NCBI GenBank assembly: GCA_900551615.1
Contig: URWN01000044.1
Coordinates: 1-10,462, forward strand
Origin: an uncultured Clostridium sp.
GTDB lineage: Bacteria; Bacillota; Clostridia; TANB77; CAG-508
Length of the DNA stretch: 10,462 bases
Reading direction: 5' to 3'
The notes beneath the pieces were generated by a model that had not been told where the DNA came from, did no database searches, and saw only the letters and a program-made list of their open reading frames with translations. Positions 1 through 6,072 of the stretch are shown here, in pieces. The position numbers and the translations under genes were made by a program. Position 1 is the first letter of the stretch, and the number at the start of each line of letters is the position of its first letter.

Positions 1-90
1 TACCTGTTCCCATCCCGAACACAGAAGTCAAGCCTAAATGTGCCGAAAATACTTGTGGGTTACCCTGCTGGGAAGATAGGTTGTCGCTAG
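1..90 (+). rRNA. rrf: 5S ribosomal RNA, 3' part (5' end outside window)
   Basis: The first bases hold the hallmark 5S segment CCCATCCCGAACACAGAAGT, followed by the helix IV/V region and a 3' strand ending near GTCGCTAG at 90. The 5' strand of the closing helix lies outside the window, so the exact 3' end is inferred. A run of seven T (91-97) follows directly, so the 5S closing helix may itself act as part of a terminator. This marks the end of an rRNA operon running on the + strand. Confidence 0.95.
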
Positions 91-153
91 TTTTTTTATT
101 TTTAATTATTATTATCGAATTATTTAATACATATAACAAAATTATATTAGTGC

Positions 154-219
154 AATAAAAGTATTTAAAAGCAAAACAAACTTTAAATTTTGTTTTTAAA
201 TGCTTTTATTAAGTTTTTT
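154..219 (+). terminator. AT-rich hairpin terminator downstream of 5S rRNA
   Basis: Positions 154-170 pair with 194-210 as a 17-bp stem with one G-U pair. ACAAA (176-180) and TTTGT (189-193) can extend it past a small bulge. The sequence AAGTTTTTTAT follows at 211-221. The stem is long but almost pure A-T. It probably ends rRNA operon transcription and shields the next gene, though an AT-rich genome produces such repeats more often by chance. Confidence 0.5.
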
Positions 220-265
220 ATAAATAGTTTATTATATTAGAATTTAGAAATAAGGAGGAAAAAAC

Positions 266-862
266 ATGTCAAAAGTAACATGGAAATCAGGAACATTTTT
301 ATATCCAATACCAGCAGTAATGGTAAGTTGCGGCACCATGGAAAAATCAAATATAATAACAGTAGCATGGACAGGAATAATAAATACAAATCCAGCTATG
401 GTATATATATCTATAAGACCCACAAGATACTCATATAAAATGATAAAAGAACAAGGAGAATTTGTTATAAATTTAACAACAGAAGACTTAGTCAAAGCAA
501 CTGATTGGTGTGGTGTAAAAACAGGAGAAAAAGTAGATAAATTTAAAGAAATGAAATTACATAAAGAAAAAGCAAACTTCGTAAAATGTCCAATGATTAA
601 AGAAAGTCCAGTTTCAGTAGAATGTAAAGTAAGAGAAATAAAAGAGCTTGGAAGTCATACAATGTTTATTGCAGATGTTTTAGCAATAAATAGTGATGAA
701 AAATATATAGATGAAAAAGGTGCATTTGACATTTCTAAATGTAATCTAATTTCCTATGCAAATGGTGGATATTATTCGATGGGAAAAAAACTAGGAAAAT
801 TTGGATTTTCTGTTCAAAAGAAAAAAATAATTAAAAGTAATGCAAAAAAATCAAAAAAATAG
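266..862 (+). CDS. flavin reductase family protein (flavoredoxin type)
   Basis: The 198-aa protein belongs to the flavin reductase/flavoredoxin family, which binds FMN in a split-barrel fold and moves electrons between NAD(P)H or other donors and flavin. Diagnostic segments are SCGTMEKSNIITVAWTGI (about 21-38), NPAMVYISIRPTRYSY (42-57), FVINLTTEDLVKATDWCGV (66-84) and the C-terminal GKKLGKFGFSV (173-183). The length fits the family, and the last 15 residues form a Lys-rich tail. There is no signal peptide, so it is cytoplasmic. The start follows an AAGGAGG Shine-Dalgarno at 252-258. A weak -10-like TATATT sits at 233-238 without a convincing -35. The gene stands alone between the rRNA terminator and the rpmG promoter. 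The exact electron donor and acceptor cannot be read from the sequence. Confidence 0.9.
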   Translation: MSKVTWKSGTFLYPIPAVMVSCGTMEKSNIITVAWTGIINTNPAMVYISIRPTRYSYKMIKEQGEFVINLTTEDLVKATDWCGVKTGEKVDKFKEMKLHKEKANFVKCPMIKESPVSVECKVREIKELGSHTMFIADVLAINSDEKYIDEKGAFDISKCNLISYANGGYYSMGKKLGKFGFSVQKKKIIKSNAKKSKK

Positions 863-884
863 ACAACTTTTTATTGCAAATCCA

Positions 885-913
885 TTGACATAAATGGAGA
901 AAAGTGGTAAAAT
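885..913 (+). promoter_or_regulatory. Strong sigma-A promoter for the rpmG-secE-nusG operon
   Basis: A perfect -35 TTGACA (885-890) is followed after 17 bp by TAAAAT (908-913). TGG just before it (905-907) makes an extended -10. Transcription should start near 920, immediately before the leader hairpin at 921-943. No other good promoter is seen up to rplK, so it probably drives rpmG, secE, nusG, rplK and rplA. Confidence 0.85.
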
Positions 914-920
914 ATTCTAG

Positions 921-943
921 CGTATGTATATTACGGACATACG
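921..943 (+). promoter_or_regulatory. Hairpin at the 5' end of the rpmG operon transcript
   Basis: CGTATGT (921-927) and ACATACG (937-943) form a perfect 7-bp stem with a 9-nt loop. It would lie at the extreme 5' end of the mRNA, where a hairpin often protects against 5'-dependent decay. An alternative is a dyad operator at the transcription start. Confidence 0.5.
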
Positions 944-994
944 ATCACATCGTTTAAAAATAAAAAAAGTATGGTAATTCGGAGGTGTATTGAA

Positions 995-1159
995 ATGGCA
1001 GCAAAAGGACCAAGAGAAAACATAACATTAGAATGTACAGAATGCAAAAATAGAAATTATGTAACATCAAAAAACAAAAGAAATAATACTGATAGATTAG
1101 AATTAGTTAAATATTGTAAATTCTGTAAAAAACGTACAACACATAAAGAAACAAAATAA
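995..1159 (+). CDS. rpmG: 50S ribosomal protein L33
   Basis: The 54-aa L33 is a small zinc-ribbon protein of the large subunit near the E site. Two CxxC pairs, C14/C17 and C41/C44, are intact, making this the zinc-binding (C+) form. The start at 995 is chosen because GGAGGTG (981-987) sits at the right distance and the protein then begins MAAKGPRENITLECTECKN, as in the family. An in-frame ATG at 971 would add eight atypical residues and has no Shine-Dalgarno. It is first in the secE-nusG operon, the usual place for one rpmG copy in Firmicutes. secE starts 35 bp downstream. Confidence 0.96.
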   Translation: MAAKGPRENITLECTECKNRNYVTSKNKRNNTDRLELVKYCKFCKKRTTHKETK

Positions 1160-1194
1160 AAATATAGTATAAGCTATTTTAGGGAGGAAACAAA

Positions 1195-1545
1195 ATGGCT
1201 AAAAAAGAGGAAAAGAATATTAAAGATAAAACAAGCTTTATGAAAAAATTTAAGGCCGAATTAAAAAAAGTAGTTTGGCCAACACCAAAACAATTATTTA
1301 ATAATACGGTAGCTGTTTTGTCAATTGTTCTAATAACAGCAATAATAGTATTTGTATTAGATTTTGCATTTGAATCTATTAACAAATATGGTGTAAATAA
1401 AATAAAACAAGATATTGTTAATTCTTCATCTAATAATACTGAAGAAGACAACACAGCAAGTGACAATTCAGTTCAAGATGAAACACAAGATAATGAAGAA
1501 AATGAACAAGATTCTAATTCAGCAGAAAATAATATTGCAGAATAA
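1195..1545 (+). CDS. secE: Preprotein translocase subunit SecE with long acidic C-terminal tail
   Basis: SecE is the clamp subunit that holds the SecY channel together. The N-terminal part has the amphipathic cytoplasmic helix and family signature FKAELKKVVWPTPKQL (19-34), then one membrane segment at about 37-58. Single-membrane-span Firmicute SecE usually ends near 60-75 residues. This one runs to 116. From residue 72 to the end there is no Lys or Arg, and 13 of the last 36 residues are Asp or Glu, the rest being mainly Asn, Ser, Gln and Thr. By normal SecE topology this disordered tail faces outside the membrane. The Shine-Dalgarno is GGGAGG at 1182-1187. Its place between rpmG and nusG is canonical. 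Confidence 0.95.
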   Translation: MAKKEEKNIKDKTSFMKKFKAELKKVVWPTPKQLFNNTVAVLSIVLITAIIVFVLDFAFESINKYGVNKIKQDIVNSSSNNTEEDNTASDNSVQDETQDNEENEQDSNSAENNIAE

Positions 1546-1593
1546 GTATAATTAATAAAAATGTCAAAAAATATCAGAGGGAGGCTTAAATAG

Positions 1594-2130
1594 ATGTCTC
1601 AAAAAGATTACGATATGAATCCAAGATGGTATGTTGTACATACTTATTCTGGATACGAAAATAAAGTAAAAAAAGATTTAGAAAATACTATAAAAAACAG
1701 AGAACTTGAAGAATATTTCTTTGATATAATTGTTCCTATGGAAGAACAAATAGAAATAAAAGATGGAAAGAAAAAAACAAACTTGAAAAAAGTTTTTCCA
1801 GGATATGTTCTAGTAAAAATGATAGTAACAGAAGAAACTTGGTACATAGTAAGAAATACTAGAGGTGTAACAGGATTCGTTGGTTCTGGAACAGATCCAA
1901 TTCCATTAACAGACGAAGAAATAAGAAACATGGGATTTGAAGAATCAGCAATAAATGTTGATTATGAACTTAATGAACAAGTTGAAATTATGAATGGAGC
2001 ATTTGAAGGTTTTGTAGGAAATGTTCAAGAAATCAACAAAGAAAAACACAAAGTTAAAGTTCTAGTTTCAATGTTTGGAAGAGAAACTCCTGTAGAAGTT
2101 GAGTTCTCACAAGTAAGAAAAATACAATAG
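1594..2130 (+). CDS. nusG: Transcription termination/antitermination factor NusG
   Basis: The 178-aa NusG binds the RNA polymerase clamp and affects pausing, termination and coupling to the ribosome. The NGN domain covers about 10-105, with RWYVVHTYSGYENKV (11-25), VFPGYVLVKM (67-76) and VRNTRGVTGFVG (86-97). The KOW domain follows at about 126-176, with VEIMNGAFEGFVGNVQEIN (130-148). Length is typical. The start at 1594 has a strong AGAGGGAGG (1576-1584); a second in-frame ATG at 1615 is less well placed. secE ends 48 bp upstream and rplK begins 58 bp downstream, so the genes are very likely co-transcribed. Confidence 0.97.
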   Translation: MSQKDYDMNPRWYVVHTYSGYENKVKKDLENTIKNRELEEYFFDIIVPMEEQIEIKDGKKKTNLKKVFPGYVLVKMIVTEETWYIVRNTRGVTGFVGSGTDPIPLTDEEIRNMGFEESAINVDYELNEQVEIMNGAFEGFVGNVQEINKEKHKVKVLVSMFGRETPVEVEFSQVRKIQ

Positions 2131-2188
2131 TATTAGTATAGAAAAAAAGTCAAAATTTAAGGAAAATTTTAGAGGAGGTGCCAATAAA

Positions 2189-2617
2189 ATGGCAGAAAAA
2201 GAAATTTCAAATATAATTAAATTACAAATAGAAGCAGGAAAGGCAACACCAGCTCCACCAGTAGGACCAGCTTTAGGTTCAAGTGGTGTTAATATTATGC
2301 AATTCGTAAAAGAATTCAATGATAGAACAGCAAATCAACCTGGAATGATAATACCAGTTGTTATAACAGTATACAAAGATAAATCTTTTGAATTTATAAC
2401 AAAAGTACCACCAGTAGCTGTTTTAATTAAAAAATCAATAAAAATTGAAAAAGGTTCAGGAAAACCAAATAAAGATAAAGTAGCTAAAATAACTAAAGAA
2501 CAAGTTAAAGCTATAGCTGAACAAAAAATGCCAGACTTAAATGCTGCATCATTAGAAACAGCAATGAGCATGGTAGAAGGTACTGCTAGATCAATGGGTG
2601 TAGTAGTTGTTGATTAA
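2189..2617 (+). CDS. rplK: 50S ribosomal protein L11
   Basis: The 142-aa L11 binds the GTPase-associated centre of 23S rRNA at the base of the L7/L12 stalk. The N-terminal domain has the flexible, proline-rich PAPPVGPALGSSGVN (21-35), followed by the C-terminal RNA-binding domain ending TARSMGVVV (132-140). Full family length with no odd residues seen. The Shine-Dalgarno AGAGGAGGTG (2171-2180) is strong. It is followed by a 168-bp AT-rich gap before rplA. Confidence 0.98.
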   Translation: MAEKEISNIIKLQIEAGKATPAPPVGPALGSSGVNIMQFVKEFNDRTANQPGMIIPVVITVYKDKSFEFITKVPPVAVLIKKSIKIEKGSGKPNKDKVAKITKEQVKAIAEQKMPDLNAASLETAMSMVEGTARSMGVVVVD

Positions 2618-2745
2618 TTAAATAGATTATAATTTTATAGTTATAATTGTTAATAAGTATATTTTAATAGATTTTATTTATTTTATAAAATTAGGAATAT
2701 TTTATAATTATAATTAAGATTTGTTTCAAATATAAAAAATAATAA

Positions 2746-2779
2746 TTGGGAGAGTAAAACTCGTTAGAACCAAAGGAGG
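2746..2779 (+). promoter_or_regulatory. Predicted L1-binding site in the rplA leader (autoregulation)
   Basis: TTGG (2746-2749) pairs with CCAA (2770-2773), and GAG (2752-2754) pairs with CTC (2760-2762). This leaves a short 5' internal loop GA and a long 3' loop GTTAGAA (2763-2769). Two short stems around an asymmetric loop match the known L1 target on 23S rRNA and its mRNA copies. The outer stem abuts the AAGGAGG Shine-Dalgarno (2773-2779), so bound L1 would block translation of its own gene. The fold is read by eye and binding is inferred. Confidence 0.65.
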
Positions 2780-2785
2780 TAAAAA

Positions 2786-3469
2786 ATGAAAGTAGCAAAA
2801 AGATATGCTGAAAGTTCAAAATTAGTGGACAAAAACAAAGAATATGAAATCAAAGAAGCTTTAGAATTAATCGAAAAAATGCCAAAAGCTAAATTTGATG
2901 AAACAGTTGAATTACATGTTAAATTAGGAGTAGACTCAAAACATGCTGATCAACAAGTTAGAGGTACAGTAGTACTTCCAAATGGTACAGGAAAAACACA
3001 AAAAGTATTAGTATTTGCAAAAGGACCAAAAGCTGAAGAAGCTGAAAAAGCAGGAGCAGACTTTGTTGGTGCAGAAGAATTAATACCAAAAATACAAAAT
3101 GAAAACTGGTTTGATTATGATGTAGTTGTTGCAACACCAGACATGATGGGTGTTGTAGGTAGATTAGGTAAAGTATTAGGACCAAAAGGATTAATGCCAA
3201 ACCCTAAATCAGGAACAGTTACAATGGATGTTACAAAAGCAATAAATGAAATCAAATCTGGTAAAGTTGAATATAGATTAGACAAAACAAACATTATTCA
3301 CTTAGGATTTGGAAAAGTATCTTTTGGAGCAGATAAATTAGCAGAAAACTATGAAACAATAATGAATGCTATAATTAAAGCAAAACCAGCAGCTGCAAAA
3401 GGTCAATACATTAAGAGTGTTTCAGTAACAACAACAATGGGACCTGGAATATTCATTAACCAAAAATAG
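2786..3469 (+). CDS. rplA: 50S ribosomal protein L1
   Basis: The 227-aa L1 forms the mobile L1 stalk at the E site and is also a translational repressor. The signature GRLGKVLGPKGLMPNPKSGT (125-144) is intact, as are the N-terminal KRYAES and the C-terminal VSVTTTMGPGI (212-222). Length is normal for the family. It is preceded by AAGGAGG and by the predicted L1 target in its leader. Only eight bases separate its stop codon from the L10 leader of the next unit, so transcripts from upstream run into that attenuator. Confidence 0.98.
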   Translation: MKVAKRYAESSKLVDKNKEYEIKEALELIEKMPKAKFDETVELHVKLGVDSKHADQQVRGTVVLPNGTGKTQKVLVFAKGPKAEEAEKAGADFVGAEELIPKIQNENWFDYDVVVATPDMMGVVGRLGKVLGPKGLMPNPKSGTVTMDVTKAINEIKSGKVEYRLDKTNIIHLGFGKVSFGADKLAENYETIMNAIIKAKPAAAKGQYIKSVSVTTTMGPGIFINQK

Positions 3470-3476
3470 AATATTA

Positions 3477-3517
3477 AACCGAAGACAGCAGGCATAAAAT
3501 TAAGTCCTACCGAGGTT
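3477..3517 (+). promoter_or_regulatory. Ribosomal protein L10 leader (L10-L12 binding element)
   Basis: The conserved L10-leader core is present. The 5' strand ACCGAAGACAGCAGG (3478-3492) carries the kink-turn-like GAAGA. The 3' strand CCTACCGAGGT (3506-3516) closes it, with AACC/GGTT as the outer pairs. The L10(L12)4 complex binds this motif to control rplJ-rplL. The usual covarying pair in the inner stem is a C-A mismatch here (C3489/A3509). Confidence 0.9.
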
Positions 3518-3580
3518 ATAAAATAATGTGTAAACAAACACTTTTTATAATCTCGTATTGGATATAAAAAGTGTTTTTAA
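3511..3580 (+). terminator. rplJL attenuator: terminator and competing antiterminator
   Basis: AAACACTTTTTATA (3536-3549) pairs perfectly with 3563-3576 around a 13-nt loop. TTTTT at 3574-3578 forms the U-tract of an intrinsic terminator. The loop strand also has another partner: CGAGGTTATAAAA (3511-3523) can pair with TTTTATAATCTCG (3543-3555) over 13 bp with one G-U, which would break the terminator. The 5' strand of that antiterminator overlaps the 3' strand of the L10-binding stem. L10-L12 binding should therefore favour termination. The regulatory logic is inferred from the overlap. Confidence 0.8.
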
Positions 3581-3625
3581 ATTTTTATATTTATATAAAA
3601 AAATTTAGGAGGTGAAAATTTAAAA

Positions 3626-4153
3626 ATGGCAAGTGAAAAAATCTTAAATCAAAAGAAAGAAGAAGTTACAAAATTAGCAAACAAAATTAAAGAAGCTAAA
3701 TTAGTACTTTTAACAGATTACAGAGGAATTAATGTTGAAGATGTAACAGGATTAAGAGCAGAATTAAGAAAAGCAAATGCAGAATATACTGTTATCAAAA
3801 ACAACATAACAAAAAGAGCATTAGCAGAAGCAGGAATTGAAGGTTTAGAAGATAAATTAGTAGGACCTACAGCTGTAATAATGAGTAATGAAGATTACTT
3901 AGAACCATCAAAAGCAATTTATGAATTTACAAAAAATAATGATTACTATAAAATAAAAGGTGGAGTTATCGAAGGTAAAGTAATGACAGCTGAAGAAATC
4001 ATAACTTTAGCAAAATTACCATCAAAAGAAACATTACTATCTATGCTTGCTGGAGCATTACTTGCAAATATTCAAAAATTTGCAGTTGCACTTGATCAAG
4101 TTAGAATTCAAAAAGAAGAAGGTTCAGCTGAAGAAACAACAGCAGAAGCTTAG
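3626..4153 (+). CDS. rplJ: 50S ribosomal protein L10
   Basis: The 175-aa L10 anchors L7/L12 dimers to the ribosome stalk. The N-terminal rRNA-binding domain includes VLLTDYRGINVEDVTGLRAE (27-46) and NNITKRALAEAG (59-70). The C-terminal helix that carries L12 dimers is at about 135-162. The last dozen residues are acidic and Ala-rich, as is common. AGGAGGTG (3607-3614) precedes the start with a rather long spacer of about 12 bases. No nearer start codon exists. It is expressed through the L10 leader and attenuator just upstream. Confidence 0.98.
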   Translation: MASEKILNQKKEEVTKLANKIKEAKLVLLTDYRGINVEDVTGLRAELRKANAEYTVIKNNITKRALAEAGIEGLEDKLVGPTAVIMSNEDYLEPSKAIYEFTKNNDYYKIKGGVIEGKVMTAEEIITLAKLPSKETLLSMLAGALLANIQKFAVALDQVRIQKEEGSAEETTAEA

Positions 4154-4195
4154 TCTTATAATTATTAATTAATATTAAAAATCGATAATTAGTAA

Positions 4196-4209
4196 GCCAT
4201 AAGCATGGC
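4196..4209 (+). promoter_or_regulatory. Short hairpin in the rplJ-rplL spacer
   Basis: GCCAT (4196-4200) and ATGGC (4205-4209) form a perfect stem over a 4-nt loop AAGC. It is the only GC-bearing structure in a 156-bp, otherwise featureless AT-rich spacer. No U-tract follows, so it is not a terminator. A role as processing or stability element, relevant to the excess of L12 over L10, is possible but unproven. Confidence 0.35.
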
Positions 4210-4309
4210 AAGAAATAATAGAAAAGTCATCTATTCAAGTTGACAAAATATAAAAAATAGAAAAAGTCAAAAATATTATGACAAAAATTAAAATTAGGAG
4301 GATTATAAA

Positions 4310-4675
4310 ATGAGTAAAGAAGAAATGATTGAAGAAATCAAAAAAATGACAGTAGTAGAATTAGCAGATTTAGTAAAAGCTATAGAAGAAGAATTTGGAG
4401 TATCTGCAGTAGCAGCAGCTGCACCAGCAGCCGGAGTAGCTGGAGGAGATGCTGCAGCTGAAAAAACATCATTCAATGTTGTATTAAAAGAAGCTGGAGA
4501 TCAAAAAATAAAAGTAATCAAAGTAGTTAGAGACGCTACAGGATTAGGATTAAAAGAAGCTAAAGAATTAGTAGACGGAGCACCAAAAACAATTAAAGAA
4601 AATGTTTCTAAAGAAGAAGCAGAAGACTTAAAAGCTAAATTTACAGAAGTTGGAGCTGTTATTGAATTACAATAG
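4310..4675 (+). CDS. rplL: 50S ribosomal protein L7/L12
   Basis: The 121-aa L7/L12 forms the multi-copy stalk that recruits translation GTPases. The N-terminal dimerisation domain is about 1-32, followed by an Ala/Gly-rich hinge (33-51) and the conserved C-terminal domain with KIKVIKVVRDATGLGLKEAK (66-85) and LVDGAPKTIKE (87-97). Length is typical. AGGAGG precedes the start. It closes the ribosomal protein unit, with a strong terminator ten bases past the stop codon. Confidence 0.98.
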   Translation: MSKEEMIEEIKKMTVVELADLVKAIEEEFGVSAVAAAAPAAGVAGGDAAAEKTSFNVVLKEAGDQKIKVIKVVRDATGLGLKEAKELVDGAPKTIKENVSKEEAEDLKAKFTEVGAVIELQ

Positions 4676-4684
4676 TCATATTTT

Positions 4685-4716
4685 AAGAATCATATTTTAA
4701 TATGGTTCTTTTTTTT
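4685..4716 (+). terminator. Intrinsic terminator after rplL
   Basis: AAGAATCATA (4685-4694) pairs with TATGGTTCTT (4701-4710), with one G-U pair and a 6-nt loop. An unbroken T tract continues to 4716. This ends the r-protein transcript, so rpoB/rpoC are not co-transcribed here. Confidence 0.9.
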
Positions 4717-4725
4717 ATAATTATA

Positions 4726-4734
4726 TGATATAAT
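4726..4734 (+). promoter_or_regulatory. Extended -10 promoter for mtnN
   Basis: TGATATAAT is a full extended -10: TGA followed by a perfect TATAAT at 4729-4734. The -35 region 17 bp upstream (TTCTTT) is poor and overlaps the T tract of the preceding terminator. The promoter would therefore depend on the extended element. Confidence 0.65.
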
Positions 4735-4762
4735 TGAAGAAAAGTAATTTGGAGGTAATATC

Positions 4763-5455
4763 ATGAATAAAATTGGAATAATAGTCGCAATGGAAGAAGA
4801 ACTAGAAGCAGTTCTAAATATAATGAATAATATTGAACAAAAAGAAATATATGGAATAAGTGTTCAAATAGGAAAAATCGAACAAAAAGAAGTTGCTGTT
4901 GTTAAAAGTGGAGTTGGAAAAGTAAATGCTGCAAGAGTTACTCAAATATTGATAGACAAATTAAATGTTAAGAGTATAATAAATCTTGGAGCAGCAGGAG
5001 CACTAAGTCCATTATTAAATATAGGTGATATAGTAATTGGTGAAAAATTAATTCAACATGATTTTGATATAACTGCTTTTGATCATGATAAGGGATATAT
5101 AACAGGAGTTGGAGATTATATATATAGCGATATTGAATTAATAGAAAAATTTAAGAAAGCAGCAAACAATTTGAAAGAAAAAGATTATAAAATAAAAACA
5201 GGAATTATAGCAACAGGAGATATATTCTGTACAGATATTGAAATGAAAAATAAAATATATTCAAAATTTGATGCAAATTGTGTTGAAATGGAAGGAGCTG
5301 CAATTGCACAAGTATGTTATTTAGATAATATACCATTTATTGTTATAAGAAGTATATCTGATTCTCCAAATGGAAATAATGAAATTGACTTTGATAAATT
5401 TGTTGAATTAGCTTCAAAAAGATGTGCAAATATATTAAAAGAATTTTTTAAATAA
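4763..5455 (+). CDS. mtnN: 5'-methylthioadenosine/S-adenosylhomocysteine nucleosidase
   Basis: The 230-aa enzyme cleaves adenine from methylthioadenosine and S-adenosylhomocysteine, clearing products of SAM use and feeding methionine salvage and autoinducer-2 chemistry. Visible active-site features are GIIVAMEEE (5-13), whose E13 aligns with E. coli Glu12, the base region SGVGKVNAA (49-57), NLGAAGAL (74-81), the VEMEGAA ribose-binding segment (174-180, E177 aligning with Glu174), and RSISDS (196-201) with D200 as the catalytic Asp197 equivalent. All key residues are present and length is typical. GGAGGT (4751-4756) sets the start. It has its own extended -10 promoter. I see no clear terminator behind it. 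Confidence 0.95.
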   Translation: MNKIGIIVAMEEELEAVLNIMNNIEQKEIYGISVQIGKIEQKEVAVVKSGVGKVNAARVTQILIDKLNVKSIINLGAAGALSPLLNIGDIVIGEKLIQHDFDITAFDHDKGYITGVGDYIYSDIELIEKFKKAANNLKEKDYKIKTGIIATGDIFCTDIEMKNKIYSKFDANCVEMEGAAIAQVCYLDNIPFIVIRSISDSPNGNNEIDFDKFVELASKRCANILKEFFK

Positions 5456-5528
5456 TAAAAATATTTGAATCTAATATTTCCATATTCAATATACAAAGTA
5501 TACATAACAAAAAATACGCCTTAAACTA

Positions 5529-5557
5529 TTGCTTATATTGTAAATATATGGTATAAT
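5529..5557 (+). promoter_or_regulatory. Extended -10 promoter for the 115-aa gene
   Basis: A perfect TATAAT (5552-5557) is preceded by TGG (5549-5551), giving an extended -10. A partial -35, TTGCTT (5529-5534), lies 17 bp upstream. The expected start site near 5564 gives a leader of about 58 nt that contains the hairpin at 5596-5615. Confidence 0.7.
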
Positions 5558-5584
5558 ATAAATAGTTTTTATTTATTAGAAGAA

Positions 5585-5624
5585 AGAGGTGAAAACTTAA
5601 AACACCAGTTTTAAGAAAATTATG
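5585..5624 (+). promoter_or_regulatory. Ribosome binding site separated from its start codon by a hairpin
   Basis: The Shine-Dalgarno AGAGGTG (5585-5591) lies 30 nt before the only usable start codon, ATG 5622, far beyond the working range. Between them CTTAAAAC (5596-5603) and GTTTTAAG (5608-5615) form a perfect 8-bp hairpin with loop ACCA. Folding it out leaves four plus six unpaired bases, an effective spacing of 10 nt. The upstream frame is closed by TAA at 5598 and GTG 5589 stops after three codons, so no alternative start explains the Shine-Dalgarno. Confidence 0.65.
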
Positions 5625-5969
5625 GATATAGTAAATGAAAAAATTGGAATAAAAGACATATTATCTGGCTTAGCAGATTTAGTATTTATAAAAGATACAT
5701 TTTCTAAAAAAGAAAAAAAAGAAAAAGATAATAAAAAAGAATTTGAAGAAAAGTTAAATGAAGTATATAAAGCACAAGAAGAAATAGGAGCAACAAAAAG
5801 AATATTATCATATGAACAAGATATAGAAAAACATGTAGAACCAAAAACAAGAGGTAGAAAGACATTAGTGAAAGAAATTAAACCGAAACAAGATGCAATA
5901 CAAACACAACAATTAGAAAATAATAAAGAAATTAAAACGGTAACTGATGAAAAAGAACAAACATTATAA
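5622..5969 (+). CDS. Hypothetical charged protein, 115 aa
   Basis: I do not recognise this protein. Residues 1-27 (VNEKIGIKDILSGLADLVFIKD) look like a short amphipathic helix pair. Residues 28-60 are Lys/Glu-rich and predicted helical or coiled coil. A basic PKTRGRKTLVK segment (74-84) vaguely recalls an AT-hook, and the rest is polar and probably disordered. There are no Cys or Trp, no signal peptide and no membrane span. The promoter and Shine-Dalgarno support expression, and base use matches the neighbours. It sits alone between mtnN and tRNA-Met. The unusual leader, with a hairpin between Shine-Dalgarno and ATG, suggests controlled translation. Function unknown; a small nucleic-acid-associated protein is only a guess. 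Confidence 0.7.
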   Translation: MDIVNEKIGIKDILSGLADLVFIKDTFSKKEKKEKDNKKEFEEKLNEVYKAQEEIGATKRILSYEQDIEKHVEPKTRGRKTLVKEIKPKQDAIQTQQLENNKEIKTVTDEKEQTL

Positions 5970-5983
5970 TAAAAATAATATCA

Positions 5984-6069
5984 AAAAATACAAGGGATTT
6001 TATACTATAATTTATAAATAAAATAATTAATTAAAAATTAAACTAAAAATTAAAATTTCTTGTATTTTT
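5984..6069 (+). terminator. Long stem, possible terminator of the 115-aa gene
   Basis: Positions 5984-6002 pair with 6051-6069 over 19 bp, with 17 Watson-Crick and two G-U pairs. The 48-nt loop is A/T-only apart from one C. The 3' arm ends in TTTTT at 6065-6069, and an A tract begins the 5' arm, a bidirectional-terminator pattern. The loop is unusually large for a terminator, so a processing or regulatory role is possible. The tRNA-Met promoter begins four bases further on. Confidence 0.45.
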
Positions 6070-6072
6070 ATC

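Noticed and set aside
2618..2745. Extra promoter or terminator in the rplK-rplA gap
   Set aside because: Many TATAAT-like strings and weak A/T dyads occur, but none has a -35 partner or a GC-bearing stem with a T tract.
4240..4245. TTGACA in the rplJ-rplL spacer as a separate rplL promoter
   Set aside because: No acceptable -10 occurs 16-18 bp downstream (the bases there are AAAGTC-like).
5456..5520. Terminator after mtnN
   Set aside because: An imperfect A/T dyad (about 5460-5495) and a 5-bp TATAC/GTATA hairpin (about 5493-5505) exist, but no T run follows either.
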